Shown here piece by piece: positions 1-7,192 of a stretch of DNA of 7,204 nt. Location: NCBI GenBank assembly GCA_011052055.1, contig DRJW01000271.1:1-7204 (forward strand), in the 5' to 3' direction. The notes below the pieces were generated by a model. It did not search any database, was not told the DNA's origin, and worked only from the letters and a program-made list of their open reading frames with translations. Every line of letters begins with the position of its first letter. Position 1 is the first letter of the stretch. The DNA is from Nitrospirota bacterium (GTDB taxonomy: Bacteria > Nitrospinota_A > UBA7883). Made by a program: the position numbers and the translations under genes.

Positions 1-927
1 GCGCGCCGTTGGGATACTCGAATGCGCCCCGCGCCCGCCAATGTGTCCGTTGTCTCTCAAACAGACGGGCTTAACGGTCTCGCAAGACAGCTCTACGACC
101 TTGTCGTCTGCCATAACTTCGCCGACATGGCGTTGGTCGCCGACCGCCGGTCACCCGTAATACTTTTATTTCATAACAAACTTTCGGCTGAGATAGCGAT
201 AGGCGCGGATACGGTCAAGCGGGCCGATTATCTGGCCGATGTCACACGGCTCGCCAGAAAGGCGGACATGCTCGTATTTGTGTCAGAATCGAAACGAGAC
301 GACTGGGGGTTTACTACAGACGTGATAAAAAGCTCACCCACTATGGTTATCCTCCCTGGGATCGACGCCGATGATTTTTCTGAATATCAAGGCGACACCG
401 CAAAAGCGCTCCGGATCGGAAATTACATGAAAGAGCGCGAGGCGACCCTGGGGTATTCAATTCAGGAAAAAATTATCGAAGGTTTCGATAATACTTTGCT
501 GGGCGTCAACCCGAATATAGATCGCTCAGTCGCTCCGCAAAGCTATGACAATCTTAAATCGTATTTCGCCCATCACCGGTTTTACCTCAACACAACCGTC
601 GATGGTTTTGAAGACGGCTACAACCTTGCCATGCTAGAGGCGATGGCGTCGGGAATGCCGATAGTCTCCACGGCCAATAAAACATCCCCCGTAAAAGACG
701 GGGTGGAGGGATTTATTTCTGATGATCGAGGTTATCTGCGCCGTAAGATCGGCGAGCTTATGGGCGACCGGGGTCTGGCGAGGCGGATGGGAGCCAGGGC
801 GAAAATAAAAGCGCTGGAGATGTTCGGTATCGAGAAATTTAAAACTGCATGGAATAAAGCGTTTGGCGAGGCCGTCTCAACGCGAGCTCAAAAAGCGTAT
901 GGCGCAAGTGAAAAATATGCGAAATAA
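1..927 (+). CDS. GT4-like glycosyltransferase, 5' end outside window
   Basis: This is a predicted cytoplasmic GT-B fold glycosyltransferase that transfers a sugar from a nucleotide donor; the actual donor and acceptor cannot be read from the sequence. The reading frame is open from base 1 (A-R-R-W-D-T-R before the first ATG at 22), and the protein from that ATG is 301 residues. GT4 enzymes usually run 350-400, so part of the N-terminal Rossmann domain probably lies upstream and the ATG at 22 is probably internal. Counting from that Met, residues 26-60 look like the end of the acceptor domain (YDLVVCHNF, then ILLFHNKL). A VSES turn at 87-90 and an LPGID strand end at 111-115 fit a GT4 fold. 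The donor-site motif is at 194-213 (DGFEDGYNLAMLEAMASGMP), with D198 and E206 in the EX7E positions, followed by IVST. A helical tail ends at YAK. The stop lies 12 bases before the maf-like gene, so it belongs to the same operon. Confident for GT-B/GT4; specificity unknown. Confidence 0.85.
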   Translation, partial: ARRWDTRMRPAPANVSVVSQTDGLNGLARQLYDLVVCHNFADMALVADRRSPVILLFHNKLSAEIAIGADTVKRADYLADVTRLARKADMLVFVSESKRDDWGFTTDVIKSSPTMVILPGIDADDFSEYQGDTAKALRIGNYMKEREATLGYSIQEKIIEGFDNTLLGVNPNIDRSVAPQSYDNLKSYFAHHRFYLNTTVDGFEDGYNLAMLEAMASGMPIVSTANKTSPVKDGVEGFISDDRGYLRRKIGELMGDRGLARRMGARAKIKALEMFGIEKFKTAWNKAFGEAVSTRAQKAYGASEKYAK

Positions 928-939
928 AAGAATAGAGTA

Positions 940-2820
940 ATGGATTTATTTAATAAAAACCTTTTCGCCCTGAAGGAGCGGGACCGGGAGCTGGCCGATC
1001 ACATAGCGAGCCTTTCGGCTTCTTCTCGGATCGCAAGAAAGCAAGAGCCGGACGGCAGAGCGACACTGCGCGTAAACGCGCCGGATGAGGAGGGCTCGAT
1101 TAAACTGCCCGATCTGGGATGGCCACTGCTTGATTCGGTTTCTGAGGAGATTTCCGCTTCGCTTATGGTCGTCGTGCTCGGTTTCGGCTCTGGAAGAATG
1201 TTGTCTGAAATTGTAAGCAGAACATCCAGCCAGACATTCATCCTGCTAATAGAGCCAGACGCCGACCTGTTCGCCGCCGCTCTTCACGAGACGGACCTTA
1301 CCTCGATCATAAGGCTTGAGCGCGTCTCTTTAAGCGTTGGTGAAAAGCCTCATACAGCCACACTTGTAAGAGCCGAACAGGAATTTACGGTATTCACGCT
1401 CAGAAACTTCACCGTGGTGGAAAACCCCTGGTCAGCCCCGTTGTACTCCGCTTATTTTGACGAGGTAAAAGACAAGCTAGAGCAGTTAAAAAAAATGGGC
1501 TCGCAGAATATTGTTACTTTGTCTTCGCTGGGCTGGCAGTGGAAAGAAAATATTTTCGAGAACCTGCCCTACATAATCAACTCGCCTCCCATCTCTGCGT
1601 TCTTTGGGAAATTCAGCGGCGTCCCCGCAGTTATCGTCGCCGCAGGGCCGTCGCTATCAAAGAATATGATGAAACTGATCCCGGCGAAGGGAAAATGCCT
1701 CATAATATCTGTCGATACCGCCGTCCGCCCACTGCTAGGTTGCGGAGTAGAGCCTGATATCGTTGTGTCGATAGATTCGCAGATGGAAAACCACCTTCAT
1801 CTAAAAGGCATCTCTCTTCCCAAAGCGTTGTACGCCCTCAACCCCGTTGTTTATCCGAAGATTGTCAGGGAGCATTCCGGCCCAAAAGCGTTTATGAGTT
1901 ACCCGGAGCCGGTTTTTGAGTGGATAGAAGAGCTGATCGGCCAGCGAGGAGATGTGAGAGCCGGTGGATCGGTGGCCACTTCGGCTTTCGACCTTGCGGT
2001 AAAGCTTGCCTGCTCGCCGATTATTTTTGTCGGGCAAGATCTGGCTTATACTGACGGCAAAACGCACGCGGCTGGAACTAACCAGGACATGCTGGGCCGG
2101 TCTCTTCTGGCCGAAATAGAGCAAAGGGGTGATTGTGGAGAAGATGGAAGCGAAAATTATTTCGAGCTCCCCAACATATTCGGCGCGCCTGCCAGGTCGG
2201 CGGTAAAAATGGAGGCCTGGAGACGCTGGTTCGAGCTTATCATCGCCCATGAGCCGATTAAAGTGTTTAACGCAACCGAAGGAGGGATACCGGTCGCCGG
2301 AGCGCAAAACATATCTCTTAACGAAGCTTGCGCCCTGCATCTGAACGCAACCGGCCCGATACCGTCTCTTGATGATTTTAATGTTGTGAGCGCCGTAAAT
2401 TCGCAGGCCAGCCTGTCGGCTGTCGATAACGCCATCTCCAAAGCCCAGAATGAGGCGAGAACGATCAAGTCGATGTGCGGGAGAGCCATGCAGGCTATTA
2501 AACATATCCTTGCCGAAACGGAGCCGGACGGCCCCGCCGGAAATAAAACAAGCTCACAGATCGGCAAGCTTAACCGGCTTTCCCGCGAGATTCTGGAGTT
2601 TAAGCTGTTTATGCGTCTAAACAGGTGGAACATAGAGCATATCCTCGATAAAGTAGATGAAACAGGGCGCATAGACACATCGTCCAATGATGATAAAGAG
2701 GCTTATGTCACTATCGAGTCTTACCGTATTCTTTTCTCGGAAATTTATGAAATCGCCAGCTACTTTGAAAAAATAACCGTCAAAGCCGTGAAGTCGATTA
2801 AAAGATTAATCGAGGTTTAA
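940..2820 (+). CDS. maf: Maf motility-associated glycosyltransferase (MAF_flag10/DUF115)
   Basis: Maf proteins act in the cytoplasm and are known to transfer nonulosonic acids (pseudaminic or legionaminic acid) from CMP donors to Ser/Thr of flagellin before export; the sugar used here is unknown. The 626 residues match a full-length Maf. The N-terminal module (about 1-160) has a GFGSGRML loop at 81-88 and LLIEPDADL at 102-110. The central MAF_flag10 domain (about 205-385) holds the family signatures AAGPSL (234-239), SVDTA (257-261), EPDIVVSIDS (271-280), GGSVATSAFDLA (342-353) and GQDLAYTDGKTHAAGT (365-380). FNATEGGIPVAGA (443-455) follows, as is usual in Maf. Residues about 485-626 form a helical C-terminal domain. 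The start MDLFNKNLFAL resembles the start of the next protein (MDFFENNLKVL), which supports this ATG although the ribosome binding site is weak (AAAAG and GAG within AT-rich sequence). It sits 12 bases after a GT4 gene and 8 before a CgeB-like gene. The family call is strong. Confidence 0.93.
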   Translation: MDLFNKNLFALKERDRELADHIASLSASSRIARKQEPDGRATLRVNAPDEEGSIKLPDLGWPLLDSVSEEISASLMVVVLGFGSGRMLSEIVSRTSSQTFILLIEPDADLFAAALHETDLTSIIRLERVSLSVGEKPHTATLVRAEQEFTVFTLRNFTVVENPWSAPLYSAYFDEVKDKLEQLKKMGSQNIVTLSSLGWQWKENIFENLPYIINSPPISAFFGKFSGVPAVIVAAGPSLSKNMMKLIPAKGKCLIISVDTAVRPLLGCGVEPDIVVSIDSQMENHLHLKGISLPKALYALNPVVYPKIVREHSGPKAFMSYPEPVFEWIEELIGQRGDVRAGGSVATSAFDLAVKLACSPIIFVGQDLAYTDGKTHAAGTNQDMLGRSLLAEIEQRGDCGEDGSENYFELPNIFGAPARSAVKMEAWRRWFELIIAHEPIKVFNATEGGIPVAGAQNISLNEACALHLNATGPIPSLDDFNVVSAVNSQASLSAVDNAISKAQNEARTIKSMCGRAMQAIKHILAETEPDGPAGNKTSSQIGKLNRLSREILEFKLFMRLNRWNIEHILDKVDETGRIDTSSNDDKEAYVTIESYRILFSEIYEIASYFEKITVKAVKSIKRLIEV

Positions 2821-2828
2821 AACTGGTT

Positions 2829-4634
2829 ATGGACTTTTTTGAAAACAACCTCAAGGTTTTAAGCTCCCGCGCCCCGGAGATGGCGCGAGAAGTGGAAGCT
2901 GTGGAAATACCAGAGCGCCTTTCCGTCTCCATCTCAAGGTCCGGCTCGCCTGTCCCCAGACTGGACAATATTTTAATTCACAGCGCATATTATCCAGAAA
3001 AAGAATCTGAAAAGTTCGCCGCCAAAATCAGCCCCGGGCCGGGGGATACGGTCGTGGTTTTCGGATTCGGTTTTGGATACCACCTGGAGAGCCTGGCCAG
3101 CTCCGGCGCGAGGATCATCGTCGTAGAGCCGTCGGCGATGATAGTAAAAGCCGCAATGCAGTCGAGAGATCTTCGCGCGCTGTTGGGAAAAACAGACTTG
3201 ATTAGCCCGGAGCGATTCGATCCCGTAGCGGCGAAGATCGATTACCAAAAGGCGTTCTGGATGGATCACGAGCCGAGCGTAAGGATTGACCGCGCTGTCC
3301 GCGACAACATCGCCGGCCCTTTTATGGCGCGGATCATAGCCAAACGCAAGCAATACAAAATCATGGTTGTCGGCCCCGTGTATGGAGGAACGACCACGAC
3401 GGCAAGATCGTGCGTAAACGCCTTGAAATCGCTCGGTTTTACCGTCGAGTTTCTGGACAACACTATCCATAGGCAAGAGTATTTCAGGATATCTGACGTG
3501 ACCGGATACAAGCCTCATGAAAACGCCCTGAAAAAAAATTACAGCGATTTCCTGGGCGAGGCCGTCGTCGCCCGCGCGCATCATATCCAGCCCGACATAA
3601 TATTGAGCATAGCCCAGGCCCCTCTGGCGCCGGGCGCTATCGACCGTCTCAAAGCCCTGGGCGCTCCGGTTGTTTTCTGGTTTGTGGAGGATTACACGAC
3701 TCTTTCCTACTGGAAGGCTGTGGCGCCTCATTACGACTATTTTTTCTGCATCCAGAAAGGCGGCTTTCTCGAAAAGCTCGCCGAAGCCGGCGCTCCTTAC
3801 GCCGGATACCTGCCCCAGGCCGCAGATACTTCGATACACCGTCCGGTTGAGCTGACCGGCGCCGAAAAAGAAGAATATGGATCTGATATTTCGTTTATGG
3901 GCGCAGGTTATCCTAACCGGCGGCGTTTTTTTTCGGGACTTCTGGATATGTCTCTAAAAATCTGGGGTACCGAATGGGATCTGCTCACCCCGGTGGGGAG
4001 GCGTGTGGTGAACCAGAACCAGAGGATCGAACCGGAGGAATATGTAAAAATTTTCAATACAGCGCGGATCAACCTCAACCTGCACAGCTCTCTTACCCAT
4101 CCCGGCGTCGATCCCCTTGGAGATTTTATCAACCCCCGGACTTACGAAATCGCCGCGTGCGGCGGGTTCCAGCTTGTGGACAGGCGCGATTACATGGCGG
4201 AAACTTTTAAAATCGGCGATGAGATGGTCACATTCTCGGATATAGACGATTTGCGCGAGAAGATCAGTTTTTATCTCGCCCATCCGGAAAAGAGGGAGCG
4301 AATCGCGGCAGACTCAAGACGCCGCGTGTTAAGAGAGCATACTTTCGTCCACAGAATGGCCCGGATGATAAACATCGTATCGGACAACGATCATGAAAAA
4401 ATCGAGCGCGCCCGTGAAAAAAGGCGCGGGATAAACAATGTCGACTCGATCCTGTCACGGACGGATAACCCTGGACTGATTGAGTTCCTTGAGAAGTTTA
4501 AGGGAGAGCGACAGCTTTCACTGTCGAAGGTTATGGAGGCCATATCGGAAGGCGAAGGCGATCTGACCCGCCCTGAATCACTGTTTATAATAATAGACCA
4601 GATATTGTCCACTCATCAGGGTGAGGAGATCTGA
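2829..4634 (+). CDS. CgeB-like glycosyltransferase with Maf-type N-terminal module
   Basis: The protein has 601 residues and appears to have three parts. Residues 1-160 resemble the N-terminal module of the upstream Maf protein: MDFFENNLKVL at the start, VVVFGFGFGYHLESL at 75-89, VVEPSAMIVKAA at 98-109, then a DL pair. The Maf catalytic signatures (GPSL, GQDLAYTDG) are absent. Residues about 177-330 look like the N-terminal half of CgeB/YkvP-type glycosyltransferases (DUF3880): IMVVGPVYGGTTTTARS, PDIILSIAQAPL, VVFWFVEDYT and YFFCIQKGG. Residues about 350-515 are the donor-binding half (Glyco_trans_1_2 type) with DISFMGAGYPNRR (353-365) and NPRTYEIAACGGFQLVD (435-451); E440 is the likely donor-ribose/phosphate contact. 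A charged helical tail (520-601) ends the protein. CgeB itself is a Bacillus spore-surface glycosylation protein; in this setting I infer a role in extending the flagellin or surface glycan. The ATG follows the previous stop by 8 bases with only a weak GAGG upstream, which suggests translational coupling. Sugar specificity is unknown. Confidence 0.85.
   Translation: MDFFENNLKVLSSRAPEMAREVEAVEIPERLSVSISRSGSPVPRLDNILIHSAYYPEKESEKFAAKISPGPGDTVVVFGFGFGYHLESLASSGARIIVVEPSAMIVKAAMQSRDLRALLGKTDLISPERFDPVAAKIDYQKAFWMDHEPSVRIDRAVRDNIAGPFMARIIAKRKQYKIMVVGPVYGGTTTTARSCVNALKSLGFTVEFLDNTIHRQEYFRISDVTGYKPHENALKKNYSDFLGEAVVARAHHIQPDIILSIAQAPLAPGAIDRLKALGAPVVFWFVEDYTTLSYWKAVAPHYDYFFCIQKGGFLEKLAEAGAPYAGYLPQAADTSIHRPVELTGAEKEEYGSDISFMGAGYPNRRRFFSGLLDMSLKIWGTEWDLLTPVGRRVVNQNQRIEPEEYVKIFNTARINLNLHSSLTHPGVDPLGDFINPRTYEIAACGGFQLVDRRDYMAETFKIGDEMVTFSDIDDLREKISFYLAHPEKRERIAADSRRRVLREHTFVHRMARMINIVSDNDHEKIERAREKRRGINNVDSILSRTDNPGLIEFLEKFKGERQLSLSKVMEAISEGEGDLTRPESLFIIIDQILSTHQGEEI
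4623..4628 (+). promoter_or_regulatory. Ribosome binding site of the GT9 gene
   Basis: GAGGAG lies inside the last codons of the CgeB-like gene and ends 11 bases before the ATG at 4640. It is the clearest Shine-Dalgarno in the first four genes and fixes the start just before the MSSSILVLNLTRMGD N-terminus expected for GT9 enzymes. The spacing is slightly long. No promoter-like sequence is needed here, since transcription should arrive from upstream. Confidence 0.65.
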
Positions 4635-4639
4635 AAACA

Positions 4640-6376
4640 ATGAGCTCTAGCATCCTTGTTTTAAACCTTACCCGCATGGGAGACCTGATTCAGATGTCGC
4701 CGTTGATACTCGGATTGCGCGAAAAAGAGCCTGACTGCAAAATCACGATGCTGGCCAATGTGAAGTTCGCCGGAATCGTCAGGTTTATGAAAGGAATCGA
4801 CGAGCTTATAACATTTGATGTGGCCCAGTTCGGCTCTTGCGATGGATCGGAAACGGACGCGCTGGCCATCTATAACTATCTGGATGATCTGACCGTTAAG
4901 CTTAACGCCAGAAAATTCGACACGATCATCAACCTGAGCCACACAAAAGTCTCCGCCATGCTCACGAAACTTATCGGGGCCGGCGATATCCGGGGTTTCT
5001 CCTCCTCGCCAAGAGGCTCACTGCTTGTCCGCAATCCGTGGCTCATCTATTTCACCGCTTTTCTCAATTTCAGAAGACTAAGCAGGTTCAACCTTGTAGA
5101 TCTCGACAGCCTGGGCGCCGGGGTCTCCTCTGGCGGTAAAGTCCGGCTCAACCTGGCTCCCGATAACGAATCGGCGCAGTCTGCCCAAAGCTATTTTGAA
5201 ACGAAAGGTGTCGCGCCGGGCGACCTGCTGATCGGGATTCAGGCTGGCGCGAGCCGGGAAGACAGAAGGTGGAGCCCGGCGAGTTTCGCTGTTGTGGCCG
5301 ACCGCCTCGCTCAGGAAAAAGGGGCGAAAATCGTTCTGTTTGGCGCCGCTGTGGAAAAAAAGCTGGGAGACGAAGTCGAGACAGCCATGAGCGAAAAAGC
5401 GATAAACCTTATCGGCGCCACCGACCTTGAACAGCTTGCGCTATGGATAAAAAGAATCAACCTGCTTATCACCAACGATACCGGCACCATGCATATATCA
5501 GCGGCGCTTGGAACGCCCATTGTCGCCCTGTTTTTCGTCCATGCAAGGGCGGAGGAGACGGGGCCTTATTGCGAAGGGGCCATTGTTTTGCAGTCGGACA
5601 TTGACTGCGCCCCCTGCTCCCACCAGACCGTGTGCGGCCACCTTTCATGCCTCAAATACATTACCGCCAATGACGTGCTAACAGCCTGCAATATGGCTCT
5701 CGAACAAGCGGAGACGGCGCCGGATGACGATTCGCTGTTTCGCCGTGTAAAAGTTTATGTCAGCGGTTTTGGAGAAGACGGGCTTATCGATTTTCGTCCT
5801 TTAAAGCGAGAACGGCTCGATAAGCTTGAGCTGTTCGCGTATCTGTACCGGCCTTTGTTCAACGAAACTTTCACAAAGTGGGACGCTCCTGAAACTATAG
5901 CCATAGAAGGAATCGGAGATTGGGCGATAGATGATCTTAAGGAGCGATTCATAATGCCGGACGATGAAAAGACAGAGGCATGGATAGGGCGCGGTGTCGA
6001 AGGGGCCAGGCGCCTGCTCGAACTTGCCCAAAGCGGGGAGAGACTGGCCCTTGAGGTGATAGAAGCCGGAGATGGACAAAGCTCCAGTCAGCTTATGGAA
6101 ATCGGCGGACAGCTTACCGCGATCGATTATTCAATATCCGTTCTTTCCGGCGTCTACGACGTTGCGCAACCGCTCGCCCATGTTTACAAAAGACGCGCCG
6201 AAAACTTCGAAGGGGACGATCCGGTTGACCTTGCGCGCCAGGCCCTGCTCGCGCACTGCTGGCTGAAAATGTCCGCGTCTCTTTTTACAAACATTTGCGG
6301 ACGGGCGCTTAAAGCGCTGAAAAACGATAACAAAAAGCCTGATTCGTATGAAATAACAGAAGGAAAAGAGCGATGA
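4640..6376 (+). CDS. GT9 (heptosyltransferase-superfamily) enzyme with long C-terminal extension
   Basis: This is a predicted cytoplasmic GT-B glycosyltransferase of family GT9, the family of ADP-heptose:LPS heptosyltransferases. The first 355 residues carry the family pattern: ILVLNLTRMGDLIQMSPLI at 5-23, where D15 is the position of the catalytic Asp in WaaC-type enzymes; IGIQAGASREDRRWSP at 198-213, a donor-domain entry; and ITNDTGTMHISAALGTP at 277-293, the nucleotide-sugar binding loop. Four cysteines follow at 323, 326, 332 and 337 (C-x2-C-x5-C-x4-C); similar clusters occur in some GT9 proteins and may bind a metal. Typical GT9 proteins are about 320-360 residues; this one is 578. Residues about 360-578 are an extra, largely helical region with acidic stretches that I do not recognise. 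Position in a Maf/CgeB operon suggests protein-glycan assembly rather than LPS core synthesis, but that is inference. The stop overlaps the next start (ATGA). Confidence 0.88.
   Translation: MSSSILVLNLTRMGDLIQMSPLILGLREKEPDCKITMLANVKFAGIVRFMKGIDELITFDVAQFGSCDGSETDALAIYNYLDDLTVKLNARKFDTIINLSHTKVSAMLTKLIGAGDIRGFSSSPRGSLLVRNPWLIYFTAFLNFRRLSRFNLVDLDSLGAGVSSGGKVRLNLAPDNESAQSAQSYFETKGVAPGDLLIGIQAGASREDRRWSPASFAVVADRLAQEKGAKIVLFGAAVEKKLGDEVETAMSEKAINLIGATDLEQLALWIKRINLLITNDTGTMHISAALGTPIVALFFVHARAEETGPYCEGAIVLQSDIDCAPCSHQTVCGHLSCLKYITANDVLTACNMALEQAETAPDDDSLFRRVKVYVSGFGEDGLIDFRPLKRERLDKLELFAYLYRPLFNETFTKWDAPETIAIEGIGDWAIDDLKERFIMPDDEKTEAWIGRGVEGARRLLELAQSGERLALEVIEAGDGQSSSQLMEIGGQLTAIDYSISVLSGVYDVAQPLAHVYKRRAENFEGDDPVDLARQALLAHCWLKMSASLFTNICGRALKALKNDNKKPDSYEITEGKER
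6358..6364 (+). promoter_or_regulatory. Ribosome binding site of the PKD lipoprotein gene
   Basis: AGAAGGA ends 8 bases before the ATG at 6373. It lies within the final codons of the GT9 gene. With the ATGA overlap of stop and start, this supports translational coupling and settles the lipoprotein start, which gives a proper lipoprotein signal peptide. Confidence 0.7.
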
Positions 6377-7101
6377 GCAAGCATTCTATTAAATTGAGGT
6401 TTTATATCCTGCCGGTCATTTTAGCGACATTCATCTTATCGTGCGGGTTTGACCAAACCGTATCCGACGCGGTAAGCAACACTATTAATCCGCCTAAAGT
6501 AGATGTGATTCCAAAGGCGTTGATAGCCAATGGTAGCAGGACCGTCAATGTAAACGCATCTGTGACGCTCGACGGAACCCCCAGTTTCGACCCTCAACAG
6601 AAAAAAATCACTCACGCATGGACCATGGTGGCTCCAAACGGTAGCGCGGCCGCCCTCGGCTCGGCGACAGCGACTGTAACCTCTTTTATCGCCGACAAGG
6701 GAGGCTTTTATACCGTCACACTGCAGGTCACGAACGAATCGGGCGAAGTCAGTGAGATTAGAATGATTGCAATTGACGCGGTTGGAACCGGAAGCAACCA
6801 CCCTCCGGTGGCCATGGCCGGAGCGGACGCTTCGGTGACGATCGCCACGACTGGCGTCGCGGTTCTGAATGGAAGCGCCAGCTATGACGCTGACGGAGAT
6901 CCCCTCATCTATGAGTGGTTTTTGCTTGGAGCTCCCGCCGCCGCTCAGGGGCCTCCCAGCGCTTCAACTTATCAATTGCTTGAAAGTAAAAGCGGCTCCG
7001 CGCAGTTATACCCTTATATCGTAGGTATTTACACACTGGAATTGAGAGTTTCCGACGGTATAGACACGGATCAGGACCGGGTTGTTATCACCGCCGAGTA
7101 A
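6373..7101 (+). CDS. Small lipoprotein with two PKD-like domains
   Basis: This is a 242-residue exported lipoprotein of unknown function. Residues 1-23 form a type II signal peptide: a basic start (MSKHSIKLR), a hydrophobic core (YILPVILATF) and the lipobox I-L-S-C with C24 as the lipidated residue. Gly at +2 does not suggest inner-membrane retention, so the outer membrane is likely. Residues about 43-137 form a degenerate PKD fold (VTLDGTPSFDPQQKKITHAW, then GGFYTVTLQVTNESG). Residues about 144-241 form a clearer PKD domain (PPVAMAGADASV, LNGSASYDADGDPLIYEW, YTLELRVSDGIDTDQD). PKD domains are Ig-like beta sandwiches found in adhesins, surface enzymes and polysaccharide-binding proteins; no catalytic domain is present. 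It overlaps the GT9 stop by four bases and is the last gene seen in the operon. It could be a surface scaffold or adhesion subunit, or a passenger gene. Confident for lipoprotein and PKD fold; role unknown. Confidence 0.85.
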   Translation: MSKHSIKLRFYILPVILATFILSCGFDQTVSDAVSNTINPPKVDVIPKALIANGSRTVNVNASVTLDGTPSFDPQQKKITHAWTMVAPNGSAAALGSATATVTSFIADKGGFYTVTLQVTNESGEVSEIRMIAIDAVGTGSNHPPVAMAGADASVTIATTGVAVLNGSASYDADGDPLIYEWFLLGAPAAAQGPPSASTYQLLESKSGSAQLYPYIVGIYTLELRVSDGIDTDQDRVVITAE

Positions 7102-7126
7102 ATTATAAAAGGGAACCTCTAAAAAG

Positions 7127-7149
7127 CGCTTTCGTAGCGAAATCGAGCG
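7127..7149. other. Short stem-loop downstream of the operon
   Basis: Two alternative small hairpins overlap here. TTTCG (7130-7134) can pair with CGAAA (7138-7142) across a TAG loop. CGCT (7127-7130) can pair with AGCG at either 7136-7139 or 7146-7149. A perfect palindrome, AAAGCGCTTT, sits at 7123-7132. No T-run follows, so this is not a standard intrinsic terminator; it may be part of the larger repeat or a site where RNA processing stops. Confidence 0.3.
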
Positions 7150-7192
7150 AAAAGTCGTCAGGCGAGACTGCGAGACAAAATAGCCGCAAGCG

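Larger units (their letters stand above)
1..7101 (+). other. Putative glycosylation operon (five co-directional genes)
   Basis: The gene-to-gene distances are 12, 8, 5 and -4 bases, all on one strand, with no room for an internal promoter or terminator between genes. Four consecutive genes encode glycosyltransferases of different families, one of them a Maf, and the last encodes a lipoprotein. I infer one transcript that starts left of the window. The Maf gene points to flagellin as the acceptor; the flagellin and nonulosonate synthesis genes themselves are not in view. Confidence 0.75.

Noticed and set aside
22..24. ATG at 22 as the true start of the first gene
   Set aside because: The frame is open to the window edge, there is no ribosome binding site in the bases before it, and the protein would lack a large part of its N-terminal domain.
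1801..2505. - strand reading frame of 234 codons opposite the Maf gene
   Set aside because: It covers the conserved Maf catalytic region in antisense. The protein shows no domain or credible start context.
2157..2687. - strand reading frame of 176 codons opposite the Maf C-terminal part
   Set aside because: It overlaps both the Maf gene and another antisense frame, and its Ser/Leu/Ala-rich translation has no recognisable family.
2973..3839. Long - strand reading frame (288 codons) opposite the CgeB-like gene
   Set aside because: It lies wholly inside a + strand gene with clear domains, its translation is Arg/Gly-rich without recognisable motifs, and no ribosome binding site was seen. It is a shadow of the coding strand.
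6436..6801. - strand reading frame of 121 codons opposite the lipoprotein
   Set aside because: The + strand frame has a signal peptide, lipobox and PKD motifs; the antisense frame has nothing comparable.
7123..7160. Intrinsic transcription terminator after the lipoprotein gene
   Set aside because: Small hairpins are present, but the stems are short, AT/GC-mixed and followed by A-rich sequence rather than a T-run on the + strand.
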